Assembly (NCBI GenBank): GCA_048370855.1
Contig: DBGEOK010000122.1
Coordinates: 1-20,666 of the forward strand
Source: Limiplasma sp048370855
GTDB taxonomy: Bacteria; Bacillota; Clostridia; Christensenellales; Aristaeellaceae
Reading direction: 5' to 3'
DNA length: 20,666 bases
The notes beneath the pieces were generated by a model. That model saw only the letters and a list, made by a program, of their open reading frames with translations, was not told where the DNA came from and did not search any database. Positions 1 to 6,814 of this stretch are shown one piece after another (position 1 is the first letter of the stretch; each line of letters starts with the position of its first letter). The translations under genes were made by a program, and so were the position numbers.

Positions 1-70
1 ACAGAAGTTAAGCCCCAGCACGTCGATGGTACTTGGCTGGTGACGGCCCGGAAGAGTAGATCGCTGCCGC
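1..70 (+). rRNA. rrf: 5S ribosomal RNA, 3' part (truncated by the window edge)
   Basis: The first bases match the conserved 3' half of bacterial 5S rRNA: the loop C/helix III segment around bases 1-14 (ACAGAAGTTAAG), the GATGGTACT segment at about 24-32, and the closing GAGTAGATCGCTGCC segment at about 53-67. The 5' half lies outside the window. It is probably the last gene of an rRNA operon, since a strong terminator follows directly. The exact 3' end is estimated from the family and is good to within a few bases. Confidence 0.93.
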
Positions 71-79
71 ATTCCATAT

Positions 80-112
80 CTCCCCATCCGGAAAAACCGG
101 ATGGGGAGTTTT
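80..112 (+). terminator. Intrinsic terminator of the rRNA operon
   Basis: There is a perfect 12-bp stem, CTCCCCATCCGG (80-91) with CCGGATGGGGAG (97-108), closed by an AAAAA loop and followed by TTTT (109-112). It sits about 10 bases after the 5S 3' end, as expected for a factor-independent terminator of a ribosomal operon. Confidence 0.93.
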
Positions 113-485
113 GCGTTGATGCGTTTTGAGGCGCTCCTCCCCGCCGCCCTCCCTCCCCCAAACGCGGGTTCCTTACCGAACCTGTTACCTTCTCCGCGGC
201 GCATTCCTCCGTTAAATCCCTTTATCGTGCGCCATGACATTGATGAGTGAAGGAATCGCTCTTGGATCGCGTGCCGAAAAAGCTCGCTTGCCGGCGATCT
301 TTTCCGCCCAGGCCTTTCGGAACGGTTTCGGTCAGGGCTGAAGCTGCTGCCCGGGCGCTGCGCCCTGCGAAAGCGCCGGAGCCATCGCCGCCCGCTCGGC
401 AAAGCCATTCAAATCTCATTCGGGTAATTCGCGCCCCCGCCAGTCCACCCTCAAAAGGAGCTCTTTGTCAGCCGGAACAGGATGA
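113..485. other. Intergenic stretch without a supportable gene
   Basis: About 370 bases lie between the rRNA terminator and the 3' end of the minus-strand operon. Short open frames exist on both strands (222-419 minus, 247-489 plus), but their products are Arg/Ala/Pro-rich with no family resemblance, and neither has a convincing ribosome binding site. Two small inverted repeats are visible, GATCGC/GCGATC (about 264-298) and GGGCG-CTG-CGCCC (352-364); neither is followed by a T-run on either strand. No RNA gene or promoter that I can defend is present. Confidence 0.55.
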
Positions 486-1328
486 TTAAAACCCGGCATT
501 GGTCAGGTTTCGCCGGATTTCCTGGTAGCGCTTCGTGGCCGGCGCGCTCGGCTTGCCCTTCGTGCAAAAGGAGAGCCCGGCCAGCTTTGGAACCACGCGC
601 TCGACCACTACCTGCCCATTGTAAAGCTTTGACTCAAGGACGGCAAGGGCTTGCAGAAAGCGGGGGTCCCGGATTGCGCGGCGATAAAAGGAGAGCACAT
701 ACACATATTCAAAGAGGTTGTAATTGCGAAACGGATACTCCACTTGCATAAACAGGGTACCGATGCCGTAGTGGCACGGGCCCAGCGGCTTGCGGCTAAC
801 CCAATGCGCCAGCAAAAAATCCACGGCCCGGTCGAGCGCCGCCTCGTCTAGCGGGGCCTCGGCGAACCGGAACGCGTCAAGGGCTACCAGCGTTGGGTAG
901 GGATTGGAAAACTCAGTTTCCGGCCCATGGCCGAAGAAAAATTTCTGGCAGCGCCAGCCTCCGTCCGTATGTTGAATGGAGAGAAGATGCGAGAGGGTTG
1001 CGCGCACCCGGCTGTCGGCGGCATATCCCATGTGGCAGAGAACCCTTACGGCAGCGGCGGTTTGACAGGGATATACCGCTCCCTTTGGGTACAGCCTGAA
1101 GCGGCCGTCGGTTTGCCAGGCGCTAAAGAGCAGCTCGGCAACCTCTTTGAGCGGAGATTCATCGGCCTCCATTCCCAACTCGAGCAAATAAAGCGCGCAT
1201 TCCAGGGCTGAGAAGGGAGCGCCCTTGGCCAAACGCCGGTCGGGCGTCGTCCAATAGTCCGCGCCCTGATCATGGCGGTGAGAAAGAATGGCTTCCGCGT
1301 CGGCCGCATAGCGTTCATCTAAGGGCAT
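486..1328 (-). CDS. Alpha/alpha-toroid protein, prenyltransferase/squalene-cyclase-like (function unknown)
   Basis: This 280-residue soluble protein is built from helical repeats of the prenyltransferase/terpenoid-cyclase toroid superfamily. Two QW-like motifs are visible, WQTDGRFRLY at residues 71-80 and QHTDGGWRC at 119-127, and between them is a typical inner helix (YPCQTAAAVRVL, 86-97). There is no signal peptide and no membrane segment. It is much shorter than squalene-hopene cyclases (around 600 residues), and neither a DXDD acid motif nor a prenyltransferase zinc site is apparent, so I do not assign an enzymatic activity. It starts 40 bases after the PAP2-kinase gene on the same strand, with AAGGAAA as a modest ribosome binding site, so it should be the second gene of that operon. 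The C-terminal ~30 residues are basic. The superfamily call is fairly safe; the role is unknown. Confidence 0.8.
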   Translation of the reverse strand: MPLDERYAADAEAILSHRHDQGADYWTTPDRRLAKGAPFSALECALYLLELGMEADESPLKEVAELLFSAWQTDGRFRLYPKGAVYPCQTAAAVRVLCHMGYAADSRVRATLSHLLSIQHTDGGWRCQKFFFGHGPETEFSNPYPTLVALDAFRFAEAPLDEAALDRAVDFLLAHWVSRKPLGPCHYGIGTLFMQVEYPFRNYNLFEYVYVLSFYRRAIRDPRFLQALAVLESKLYNGQVVVERVVPKLAGLSFCTKGKPSAPATKRYQEIRRNLTNAGF

Positions 1329-1368
1329 AGCTCAGTTTCCTTTCTTTAAAGGGCGGCAGCAGGGGCTT

Positions 1369-2382
1369 CTACACCTCTGTGAGCACCAAATCCAAAATTT
1401 TAGGCGCAAAAATCATGACGCCGATCACTGCGGCGGCAATCGCCACCATCAGCACGGCTCCGGCGGCGGTGTCCTTGGCAAGCTTAGCCCGCGGGTCCTC
1501 CTGGGGACAGACGATATCGACGATGGTTTCAATGGATGTGTTGACCAGCTCCGCCATCAGCACCACGCCGAAAAGGATGATGCAGGCGATCCATTCCATC
1601 TTGCTGATCCTGAGCAGCGCGCCGAACACGACGACCGTTGCCATGGCTGAAAAGTGTATGACCATGTTGCGCTCGGAGCGCAGCCCGGACAGAACGCCGT
1701 TAAAGGCGTATGCAAAGCTGAACACCAGGCGGTTGCGGTTGGAGGGCCTCAAACGCTTTGGCTTCAGGCTTTCCTCATGCATAAAAAAGCGGCTGACAAG
1801 CGAGGTAAATACGATGAGATAACAAACGGAAACGCAGAGCCCCGCAAGCACATCGGTAAAATAATGGACGCCGAGATAGACGCGGCTGAAGCCGACAAGG
1901 GCGATGACGAGGGATAGCAGCGCGGTAACCGCGTTTCTGAGAGCGCGGTTGCGGCAAAGCTGCCATACGAGGTAGATTAAAAAGCCATAAAAACAGGAGG
2001 CGGCCATCGTGTGCCCGCTGGGAAAGCTGGAGCCGGTTTCCACGACGATACGAACCACCTCGGTTGGGCGCGGCCGTGAAAAGACGTGCTTCAGCCCGAG
2101 ATTGAGAAGGACGGCGACGGAAAGGTTCAAAAGGATGGGGATGCGATATTCTCTGTGGGGAAGGATGAATACCAGGGTCAGGCTGATGACGAGCAAAACG
2201 ATGGGGCCGACCATCAGCGTGCATGCCTTGAAAAATTCGGTGGCGGCAGGGGAATGCAAGCGCGAAACCGCGGCGTAAACCGCGCCGTCAAGCTCCGATA
2301 CGCGATCCAGGTTCAGGGCGATTGTGATAAACAGGAGCAGACAGAACCCGGCAACCGCCCATTTCAGCCAATGTATTTTCAT
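1369..2382 (-). CDS. PAP2 phosphatase - undecaprenol/diacylglycerol kinase fusion, membrane protein
   Basis: The 337-residue integral membrane protein has two catalytic domains in one chain. Residues 1-200 are a PAP2 lipid-phosphate phosphatase with all three signature motifs: KX6RP (K98 to P106), PSGH (121-124) and SRX5HX3D (S166, R167, H173, D177). Residues about 215-337 are a DgkA-type trimeric kinase domain, with the conserved RSERNM (235-240) and the acidic AELVNTSIETIVD segment (E278, E284) followed by AKDTAAGAV (302-310). In Firmicutes such kinases phosphorylate undecaprenol, and PAP2 enzymes dephosphorylate undecaprenyl diphosphate, so both halves could feed the C55-P lipid carrier pool. 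That joint role is inference. ATG at 2382 is chosen over TTG at 2385 because AGGAGG (2390-2395) is then 7 bases upstream. It is the first gene of a minus-strand operon. Confidence 0.92.
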   Translation of the reverse strand: MKIHWLKWAVAGFCLLLFITIALNLDRVSELDGAVYAAVSRLHSPAATEFFKACTLMVGPIVLLVISLTLVFILPHREYRIPILLNLSVAVLLNLGLKHVFSRPRPTEVVRIVVETGSSFPSGHTMAASCFYGFLIYLVWQLCRNRALRNAVTALLSLVIALVGFSRVYLGVHYFTDVLAGLCVSVCYLIVFTSLVSRFFMHEESLKPKRLRPSNRNRLVFSFAYAFNGVLSGLRSERNMVIHFSAMATVVVFGALLRISKMEWIACIILFGVVLMAELVNTSIETIVDIVCPQEDPRAKLAKDTAAGAVLMVAIAAAVIGVMIFAPKILDLVLTEV

Positions 2383-2411
2383 CAAGAATCCTCCTCTCGG
2401 CTCCGCGCCTC

Positions 2412-2440
2412 ATCATACCATATTCGCGGCGCTTTGGGAA
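2412..2440 (-). promoter_or_regulatory. Probable sigma-A promoter of the PAP2-kinase operon
   Basis: On the minus strand, TTCCCA (2435-2440) is separated by 17 bases from TATGAT (2412-2417), ending 17 bases before the ribosome binding site. The -10 is good; the -35 matches the consensus at only four of six positions. Confidence 0.5.
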
Positions 2441-2511
2441 CGGGCAGGAATGGGCGCGGCGGGCGTAGAACTCTGTACGGGATAAGCTTTTCCGAAGGGA
2501 GGCTGTGAAGG

Positions 2512-3555
2512 ATGTACAAGGTTGGCGTGTATTTCGGCCGTTTTTTGCCGCCGCACAGGGGGCACCTGTACCAAATGATCGAGGCTTCGGCAAAATGCGA
2601 AAAGCTGGTGGTCGTGATTTCGGACAACGCGAACCAGACGCGGGAAATCTGCCGGAGAGACGGCATTCCCGAAATCTCCTACCGCCTGCGCAAGCAATGG
2701 ATTTCACAGCAGATTCAGGATATATCCCATATTGTGGTACGCGTGCTGGACGAGACGGATATTCCCGTGTATCCCGACGGATGGGAGGCATGGAGCGCCC
2801 GCATGCGCGAGGTTGTCGGAGAGCCAATCGACGCTTTCTTTGTCGGCGACATGGAATACGGCGATACGCTTGCAAAATATTTTCCTGAGGCCCGGGTGGA
2901 GCTTTTTGACCCTAAGCGTACCCGTTATCCCATTTCGGCGACCGATATCCGCGGCAATATCCTGGGCAACTGGCATTATATTCTGGGCGCCGCGAGACCG
3001 TTTTTCGCCAAAAAGGTGCTGATCGCGGGTACGGAAAGCTGCGGCAAAACCACTTTGACCAAGTGCCTGGCCAAGCTGTACAATACGTCCTGGTCGGAGG
3101 AGGTCGGGCGCTACTACGCGCACGACTACCTTGGCAACGACGAAACCATCTATACCGACGAGGACTTCAGCCGCATTGCGCACATTCAGTACGAGCAGGA
3201 TTACCATGCGCTGCGCACGGCCAACAAGGTTTGCTTTTTTGATACGGACGCAACCTATACCGATTATTTCAGCGAGCTTTACATGGGCCACCGCAACGAG
3301 CTGGTGGAAAAGTACATCGACCACACGCGCTATGATCTGTTGCTGTACCTTTCCCCGGACGTCCGATGGGTGGCGGACGGGCAGCGGCTTCATGGCGACG
3401 AGGAAAAGCGCAGAAGGCTGAGCGAGCGGCTGCTGCGGATGTACCGCGAATATGGCTTCAGCGATAAAATCGTCATTGTCTCAGGGGATTATTCTCAGCG
3501 GCTTGCCCGCGCGATTTCGCTCGTGGACGGCTTGCTGGAGGGGGTGGCGCCGTAA
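2512..3555 (+). CDS. nadR: NadR-type bifunctional NMN adenylyltransferase / ribosylnicotinamide kinase
   Basis: The 347-residue cytosolic protein has two NAD-salvage domains. Residues 1-165 are a nucleotidyltransferase of the NadR NMN-adenylyltransferase type: GRFLPPHRGH (9-18) carries the HxGH-like ATP site and ISATDIR (141-147) the second ATP-binding motif. Residues 167-347 are the kinase domain, with a Walker A loop GTESCGKT (173-180) and a Walker B-like FFDTDATYT (242-250). The kinase makes NMN from nicotinamide riboside and the transferase makes NAD from NMN. The enterobacterial N-terminal helix-turn-helix is absent, so it should not act as a repressor. The start is the ATG preceded by AAGGGAGG (2495-2502). 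It is divergent from the PAP2-kinase operon and appears to be a single-gene unit; I found no clear promoter. Confidence 0.93.
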   Translation: MYKVGVYFGRFLPPHRGHLYQMIEASAKCEKLVVVISDNANQTREICRRDGIPEISYRLRKQWISQQIQDISHIVVRVLDETDIPVYPDGWEAWSARMREVVGEPIDAFFVGDMEYGDTLAKYFPEARVELFDPKRTRYPISATDIRGNILGNWHYILGAARPFFAKKVLIAGTESCGKTTLTKCLAKLYNTSWSEEVGRYYAHDYLGNDETIYTDEDFSRIAHIQYEQDYHALRTANKVCFFDTDATYTDYFSELYMGHRNELVEKYIDHTRYDLLLYLSPDVRWVADGQRLHGDEEKRRRLSERLLRMYREYGFSDKIVIVSGDYSQRLARAISLVDGLLEGVAP

Positions 3556-3618
3556 GGCGGCCGGAACCGGCGTTCAAAGTACCAAAATTTTTCATTCGCG
3601 TTAGCGCCCTCCGCACCC

Positions 3619-3647
3619 TTGACAGACGCCGCGGATGCTCCTATAAT
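3619..3647 (+). promoter_or_regulatory. Perfect consensus sigma-A promoter for a non-coding transcript
   Basis: TTGACA (3619-3624), a 17-base spacer and TATAAT (3642-3647) match the vegetative consensus at all twelve positions. Transcription would start near 3654. No protein gene follows on this strand for more than a kilobase, so the promoter appears to serve the structured RNA described next. Confidence 0.9.
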
Positions 3648-3653
3648 ACTCAC

Positions 3654-3877
3654 AGAGCCTCCTGAAGTGTGCGCCAGGGCTCTGTTTTTACCCACATTTC
3701 ACAAAACGGAGTTCGCGTCCATGTTCGGATGTCATGCCCCCGTCTTCGGACGCCAGGGGACGGCAAAAGGATGTGGTAGAGCACCGGCCTGCTTAACATA
3801 GCGGGTGAAAAAACAGAGTCACAGCGGCACTTTGGGTCTCCATGAGCTTTCCGGCGATTTCGGCGGAAGCTCTTTTT
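3654..3877 (+). ncRNA. Structured small RNA gene, family not identified (6S-like rod architecture possible)
   Basis: About 220 bases between a perfect promoter and a terminator hold no open frame with a ribosome binding site, but do hold nested complementarity. The ends pair (3655-3669 with 3828-3840, imperfect), CTCTGTTTTT (3680-3689) pairs perfectly with AAAAACAGAG (3809-3818), CCACAT (3692-3697) pairs with ATGTGG (3771-3776), and an apical hairpin has a UUCG tetraloop (CGTC 3741-3744, GACG 3749-3752) extended by CCCC/GGGG (3737-3740, 3756-3759). A side hairpin forms from CCTGCT (3788-3793) and AGCGGG (3800-3805). The long closed rod of about 190 bases plus terminator resembles 6S RNA in size and shape, but a side hairpin at a three-way junction fits that family less well. 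I see no SRP Alu/helix-8, RNase P, tmRNA or T-box signatures. Confidence 0.65.
3844..3877 (+). terminator. Intrinsic terminator of the small RNA
   Basis: GAGCTTTCCG (3844-3853) pairs with CGGAAGCTC (3864-3872) with one bulged T, and can be lengthened inwards past a G-G mismatch. TTTTT follows at 3873-3877. There is no T-run on the opposite side, so it works for the plus strand, not for the convergent minus-strand gene that ends at 3883. Confidence 0.85.
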
Positions 3878-3882
3878 GATGC

Positions 3883-4740
3883 TCAGAGGTTGAGCCGAGC
3901 GGCGGCCTCACGCCACCAACGCTCCGGCGTCTGCCCCTGGCGGGCGGCAGCTCCCGAACGGGCGCAGAGCTGGCGGGCTAGCGCTAAACATTCTGAGGTA
4001 CGGTCTTCGCCGGTGAGCAGCGCCGCCTCCGTCAGCCTGGCCCAGACGCAGGCCTCCGCATAAAGGCCGCTTGTATGAAGCGCCTCGATCGTCTCCTTTC
4101 GCGGATAGTCAAGCTGATGAAATTCCTCCCGCCAGCAACCCTGACGGCCGTACAGCATAGCGAATTGCGCCTTTCCGCCATGACCGGATGGAACGCCGAC
4201 GGAGCCGGGATTGACCAGCTTCTTCCCCGCGTGCAAATAAACGCCTTGCTTGTGCGTGTGGGCGCAGATGAGAACGGACGCGTCCAGCGCCTCCAGCGCG
4301 TTTCTGGCGGAAAGCCCGCCAAAGGCAAGCTCGCCCCGCGTATCTGAGGGGGAGCCGTGGCAGCACTCTATGGCGGGGCAGCCTTCCAACTCCAGGCGCG
4401 CGCGGATGGGAAGTCCGCGGAAAAAAGAAAAGTCGCGCGGGCTCAAATGCCGGTAGGTATACAGCAGGCCGCCGCTGGAAGAGGACGGAGAGCGCCAGCC
4501 CCTGCTTTTACCGTCCAGGTAGTCCAGCAGGTATTCTTCCCGGTTGCCCTTGATAAACAAGCATTCGCGCCGCCGCGCAAGCGCGTAGAGAAGCCCCATG
4601 GTTTTTTGCGGATCAGCGCAGTCGCTCACATAATCGCCAAGGAAAAGAAAGCGTTCCGCGCCCAGCGCCAAAGCTTGTCCGAGGCAGGCGCGAAGGGCCG
4701 CGTGATTGCTGTGAATATCGCCCAGGACGGCGAGCTTCAT
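3883..4740 (-). CDS. Calcineurin-like metallophosphoesterase (YfcE/MJ0936-type)
   Basis: The 285-residue cytosolic protein carries the dimetal phosphoesterase motifs in order: GDIHSN (D8, H10), GDYVSD (D36), GNREE (N66), ECCHGSP (H128) and CAHTHKQ (H161, H163), followed by the family's NPGSVG (177-182). The usual GNH(D/E) is GNRE and the usual GHTH is AHTH; the metal ligands themselves are kept. The catalytic domain ends near residue 215, and the remaining ~70 residues form an Ala/Arg-rich helical tail that I do not recognise. Substrates in this family range over phosphodiesters and phosphomonoesters, so none is assigned. AGGAGG (4749-4754 on the complementary strand) lies 8 bases before the ATG. 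It has its own promoter and is divergent from the hutP operon. Confidence 0.88.
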   Translation of the reverse strand: MKLAVLGDIHSNHAALRACLGQALALGAERFLFLGDYVSDCADPQKTMGLLYALARRRECLFIKGNREEYLLDYLDGKSRGWRSPSSSSGGLLYTYRHLSPRDFSFFRGLPIRARLELEGCPAIECCHGSPSDTRGELAFGGLSARNALEALDASVLICAHTHKQGVYLHAGKKLVNPGSVGVPSGHGGKAQFAMLYGRQGCWREEFHQLDYPRKETIEALHTSGLYAEACVWARLTEAALLTGEDRTSECLALARQLCARSGAAARQGQTPERWWREAAARLNL

Positions 4741-4778
4741 GCCGACCGCCTCCTTTCAGGCATCATCTGTCGATGCTG

Positions 4779-4807
4779 ATGCTAACAGGCGAACGGGCCG
4801 CTGTCAA
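4779..4807 (-). promoter_or_regulatory. Sigma-A promoter of the metallophosphoesterase gene
   Basis: On the minus strand a perfect TTGACA (4802-4807) is 17 bases from TAGCAT (4779-4784). It is back to back with the hutP promoter: the two -35 boxes are 23 bases apart. Confidence 0.75.
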
Positions 4808-4830
4808 GTCGCGCGTCGGCAAGAAAGCCT

Positions 4831-4859
4831 TTGCGCGCGGAAGGCTTCCATGCTATAAT
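4831..4859 (+). promoter_or_regulatory. Sigma-A promoter of the hutP-cmk/plsC operon
   Basis: TTGCGC (4831-4836), a 17-base spacer and a perfect TATAAT (4854-4859) put the start near 4866, giving a leader of about 34 bases before the hutP ATG. The leader is too short for a HutP-type antiterminator hairpin. Confidence 0.75.
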
Positions 4860-4899
4860 ACGTAAATCGGGGATTCATACCGCGGAAGGAGTGTGTAAA

Positions 4900-5322
4900 A
4901 TGCAGGCAAAGCCGCCTATTGGCAGCCGGGAGGTTGCGCGAGCGGCCATCCAGCTCAGCATGTCCGCAAACCGCGAGGATGAACAAAGGTGCCGAACGCT
5001 TCTGGCCCGGGAAGGAATCGTGACAGCCGCCGCGGATTTTGGCGGGGATTTTTTGCCTGGCATGATGCGCATCGTCGAACGGGCGGTGGTTGCCGCCAAG
5101 CGCGAGCAGGTCATCGGGGACTCCCATCTGGAGGAAGGCGGCGTCGCGGGAGCGGCGCGCGAGGCGTTGAACCAGATTACGCCCAAGGCGCTGGGCATGA
5201 GCGTCGGCGGGAAAATCGGGGTTGCGCGCTTTGGAGAGCACGTGGCGGTCGCGGTGTTTTTCAGCATCGGCCTTGGCCATCTTGACGAGGTGTGCGTCGG
5301 GCTTGGGCACCGCGCCATCTAA
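4900..5322 (+). CDS. hutP: HutP-family RNA-binding regulator
   Basis: The 140-residue protein matches the HutP family over its length, with the characteristic GDSHLEEGGVAGAAREAL region (73-90), ITPKALGMSVGGKIGVAR (93-110) and a C-terminal GLGHRAI (134-140). In Bacillus, HutP binds histidine and Mg2+ and then RNA, acting as an antiterminator for histidine-use genes. H76 and H137 could correspond to two of the Bacillus metal-ligand histidines; the third is not obvious here. The ATG at 4900 is used because GGAAGGAG (4884-4891) lies 8 bases upstream; an in-frame TTG at 4831 falls inside the -35 box and cannot be used. No hut genes are nearby; it is instead first in an operon with cmk-plsC. Its RNA target is unknown. 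Confidence 0.87.
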   Translation: MQAKPPIGSREVARAAIQLSMSANREDEQRCRTLLAREGIVTAAADFGGDFLPGMMRIVERAVVAAKREQVIGDSHLEEGGVAGAAREALNQITPKALGMSVGGKIGVARFGEHVAVAVFFSIGLGHLDEVCVGLGHRAI

Positions 5323-5354
5323 AGGGCGACGACGGGCGGGAAGAGGGGATATCT

Positions 5355-6671
5355 GTGTTATACACCATAGCGATCGACGGCCCCGTGGGGGCGGGCAAAA
5401 GCAGCGTTGCCGACAAGGTGGCGTCCAAGCTGGGAATTTTGCACCTGGATACGGGCGCGATGTACCGCGCCTTTGCCTGGAAGGCCCTCGAGGCGGGCGT
5501 GGACCTGAGCGACGGGCCCGGCCTGTGCTTGCTGGCAGAACGCGGCCTGCCGGAGGTACGCTATGAGGGGGGCCTCCAGCGAACGCTGATTGGAGGGGTC
5601 GATGTGACGGAAAAAATCCGGACGCCCCAAATCAGCATGGCGGCAAGCGCCGTTTCCCAGGTGGCGGGCGTCCGAAAGGCGATGGTGGAGCGACAGCGCG
5701 AGCTGGCCTCCCGTCAAAGCATGCTGCTGGATGGACGGGATATCGGCACGCGCGTGCTGCCGGACGCGACCCTGAAAATTTACCTGACCGCCCCGGCCGA
5801 GGTTCGGGCGCGGCGGCGTTATGAGGAGCTTAACGGTAGCGGCGACGGTTCCGCCTATGAGGATGTGCTTGCCGACGTGCTGCGCCGGGACGAACAGGAC
5901 ATGAACCGAGAGGTGGACCCTCTCCGTCCCGCCCGGGACGCGCAGCGCCTGGACACCTCCGAGCTGACGCTGGAACAGGCGGCGGACGACATCATCCGGC
6001 GTCTTCATATGAAGCTGGGACGGAAGCCTAAGCCGGAAGAGCCTTTTACGGCTGTATACAAGCTCGCGCGGGGATTGGCCTGCCTGCTTTTTACCGTGCT
6101 GATGCCGGTGCGCTATCACAATGTGGAAAACGCCCAGCTTGACGCGCCGTATATCCTGATTGCCGACCACAATTGCCTACTGGACCCGCTCGTGGCCGGA
6201 TGGAAGTGCTACCGGTATCAGATCCGGTTTTTAGGAAAAAAAGAGCTGGTCGGCAATCCGGTTACCCGGTGGTTGTTCGCGCATATGCGCATGATTCCGG
6301 TCGATCGCCATAATATGGATATGGCCGCCATGCGCGCCTGCCTGAAAACGCTGAAGGAAGGCCACCCGCTGGGCATCTTTCCGGAAGGAACCAGGCATAA
6401 GGCTGGCGTTATGGAGGAACTGGAAAGCGGGATCGCCATGATGGCGCTGCGGGGAGGCGTGAAGCTGCTACCCGCCTATATCGCGGATAAGCCGCGCCTG
6501 TTCCGGCCAATTCACGTGTATTATGGCCAGCCCATTTCCCTGGCCGCGATTGCCCGCAAAGGGATCAACCGGGAAACCTGCGACGAGGTGCTCGCGTTGA
6601 TCCGGGATACCTACCGGGAGATGGTGGAGCTGCACCGCATGCAAACCGGGGGGCGGGCGGCGACGTCTTAA
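5355..6671 (+). CDS. cmk: Cytidylate kinase - PlsC acyltransferase fusion
   Basis: The 438-residue fusion has two complete enzymes. Residues 1-218 are CMP/dCMP kinase: Walker A GPVGAGKSS (9-17), LDTGAMYRAF (31-40) in the CMP site, LLDGRDIGTRVLP (124-136) and the RRDEQDMNR lid segment (178-186). Residues about 225-438 are a lysophosphatidate acyltransferase (PlsC) with the HX4D catalytic motif (H272, D277) and FPEGTR (342-347). CMP kinase supplies CDP for CTP and so for CDP-diacylglycerol, while PlsC makes phosphatidate, so both halves feed phospholipid synthesis. A hydrophobic stretch at about 236-252 probably touches the membrane. The GTG at 5355 is chosen because a purine-rich GGGAAGAGGGG is just upstream and GTG opens directly into the kinase fold; upstream in-frame codons overlap hutP. 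It lies 32 bases after hutP. Confidence 0.93.
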   Translation: MLYTIAIDGPVGAGKSSVADKVASKLGILHLDTGAMYRAFAWKALEAGVDLSDGPGLCLLAERGLPEVRYEGGLQRTLIGGVDVTEKIRTPQISMAASAVSQVAGVRKAMVERQRELASRQSMLLDGRDIGTRVLPDATLKIYLTAPAEVRARRRYEELNGSGDGSAYEDVLADVLRRDEQDMNREVDPLRPARDAQRLDTSELTLEQAADDIIRRLHMKLGRKPKPEEPFTAVYKLARGLACLLFTVLMPVRYHNVENAQLDAPYILIADHNCLLDPLVAGWKCYRYQIRFLGKKELVGNPVTRWLFAHMRMIPVDRHNMDMAAMRACLKTLKEGHPLGIFPEGTRHKAGVMEELESGIAMMALRGGVKLLPAYIADKPRLFRPIHVYYGQPISLAAIARKGINRETCDEVLALIRDTYREMVELHRMQTGGRAATS

Positions 6672-6814
6672 AACGTCTTTCTTGTAACAAAGCATAGATT
6701 CTCGGCGTTGTTCCATCATTTTACGAACATCTTTTGTGAATATAGGCACGAAAAAGAAGGAAATCCATATTGCGCGGCGAATCTTTTTCATGTTATGCTT
6801 GGGAGGACGGTCGA

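Noticed and set aside
222..489. Two overlapping short frames (222-419 minus, 247-489 plus) after the rRNA terminator
   Set aside because: Opposite strands of the same DNA cannot both be likely genes; composition is shadow-like and no good start signal is present.
3771..3805. tRNA-like look (GGTAGAGCACC followed by an anticodon-arm-like hairpin)
   Set aside because: No D-stem partner, no T-arm, no acceptor stem and an 8-base or 6-base loop; it lies inside the larger RNA fold.
4831..4899. Longer hutP from a TTG at 4831
   Set aside because: The TTG is part of the -35 box; transcription starts downstream of it, and the ATG at 4900 has a well-spaced ribosome binding site.
6770..6799. TTGCGC-18-TATGCT as a promoter for ispH-rpsA
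   Set aside because: It would start transcription on or after the ribosome binding site (6801-6806), so it could not serve this start codon.
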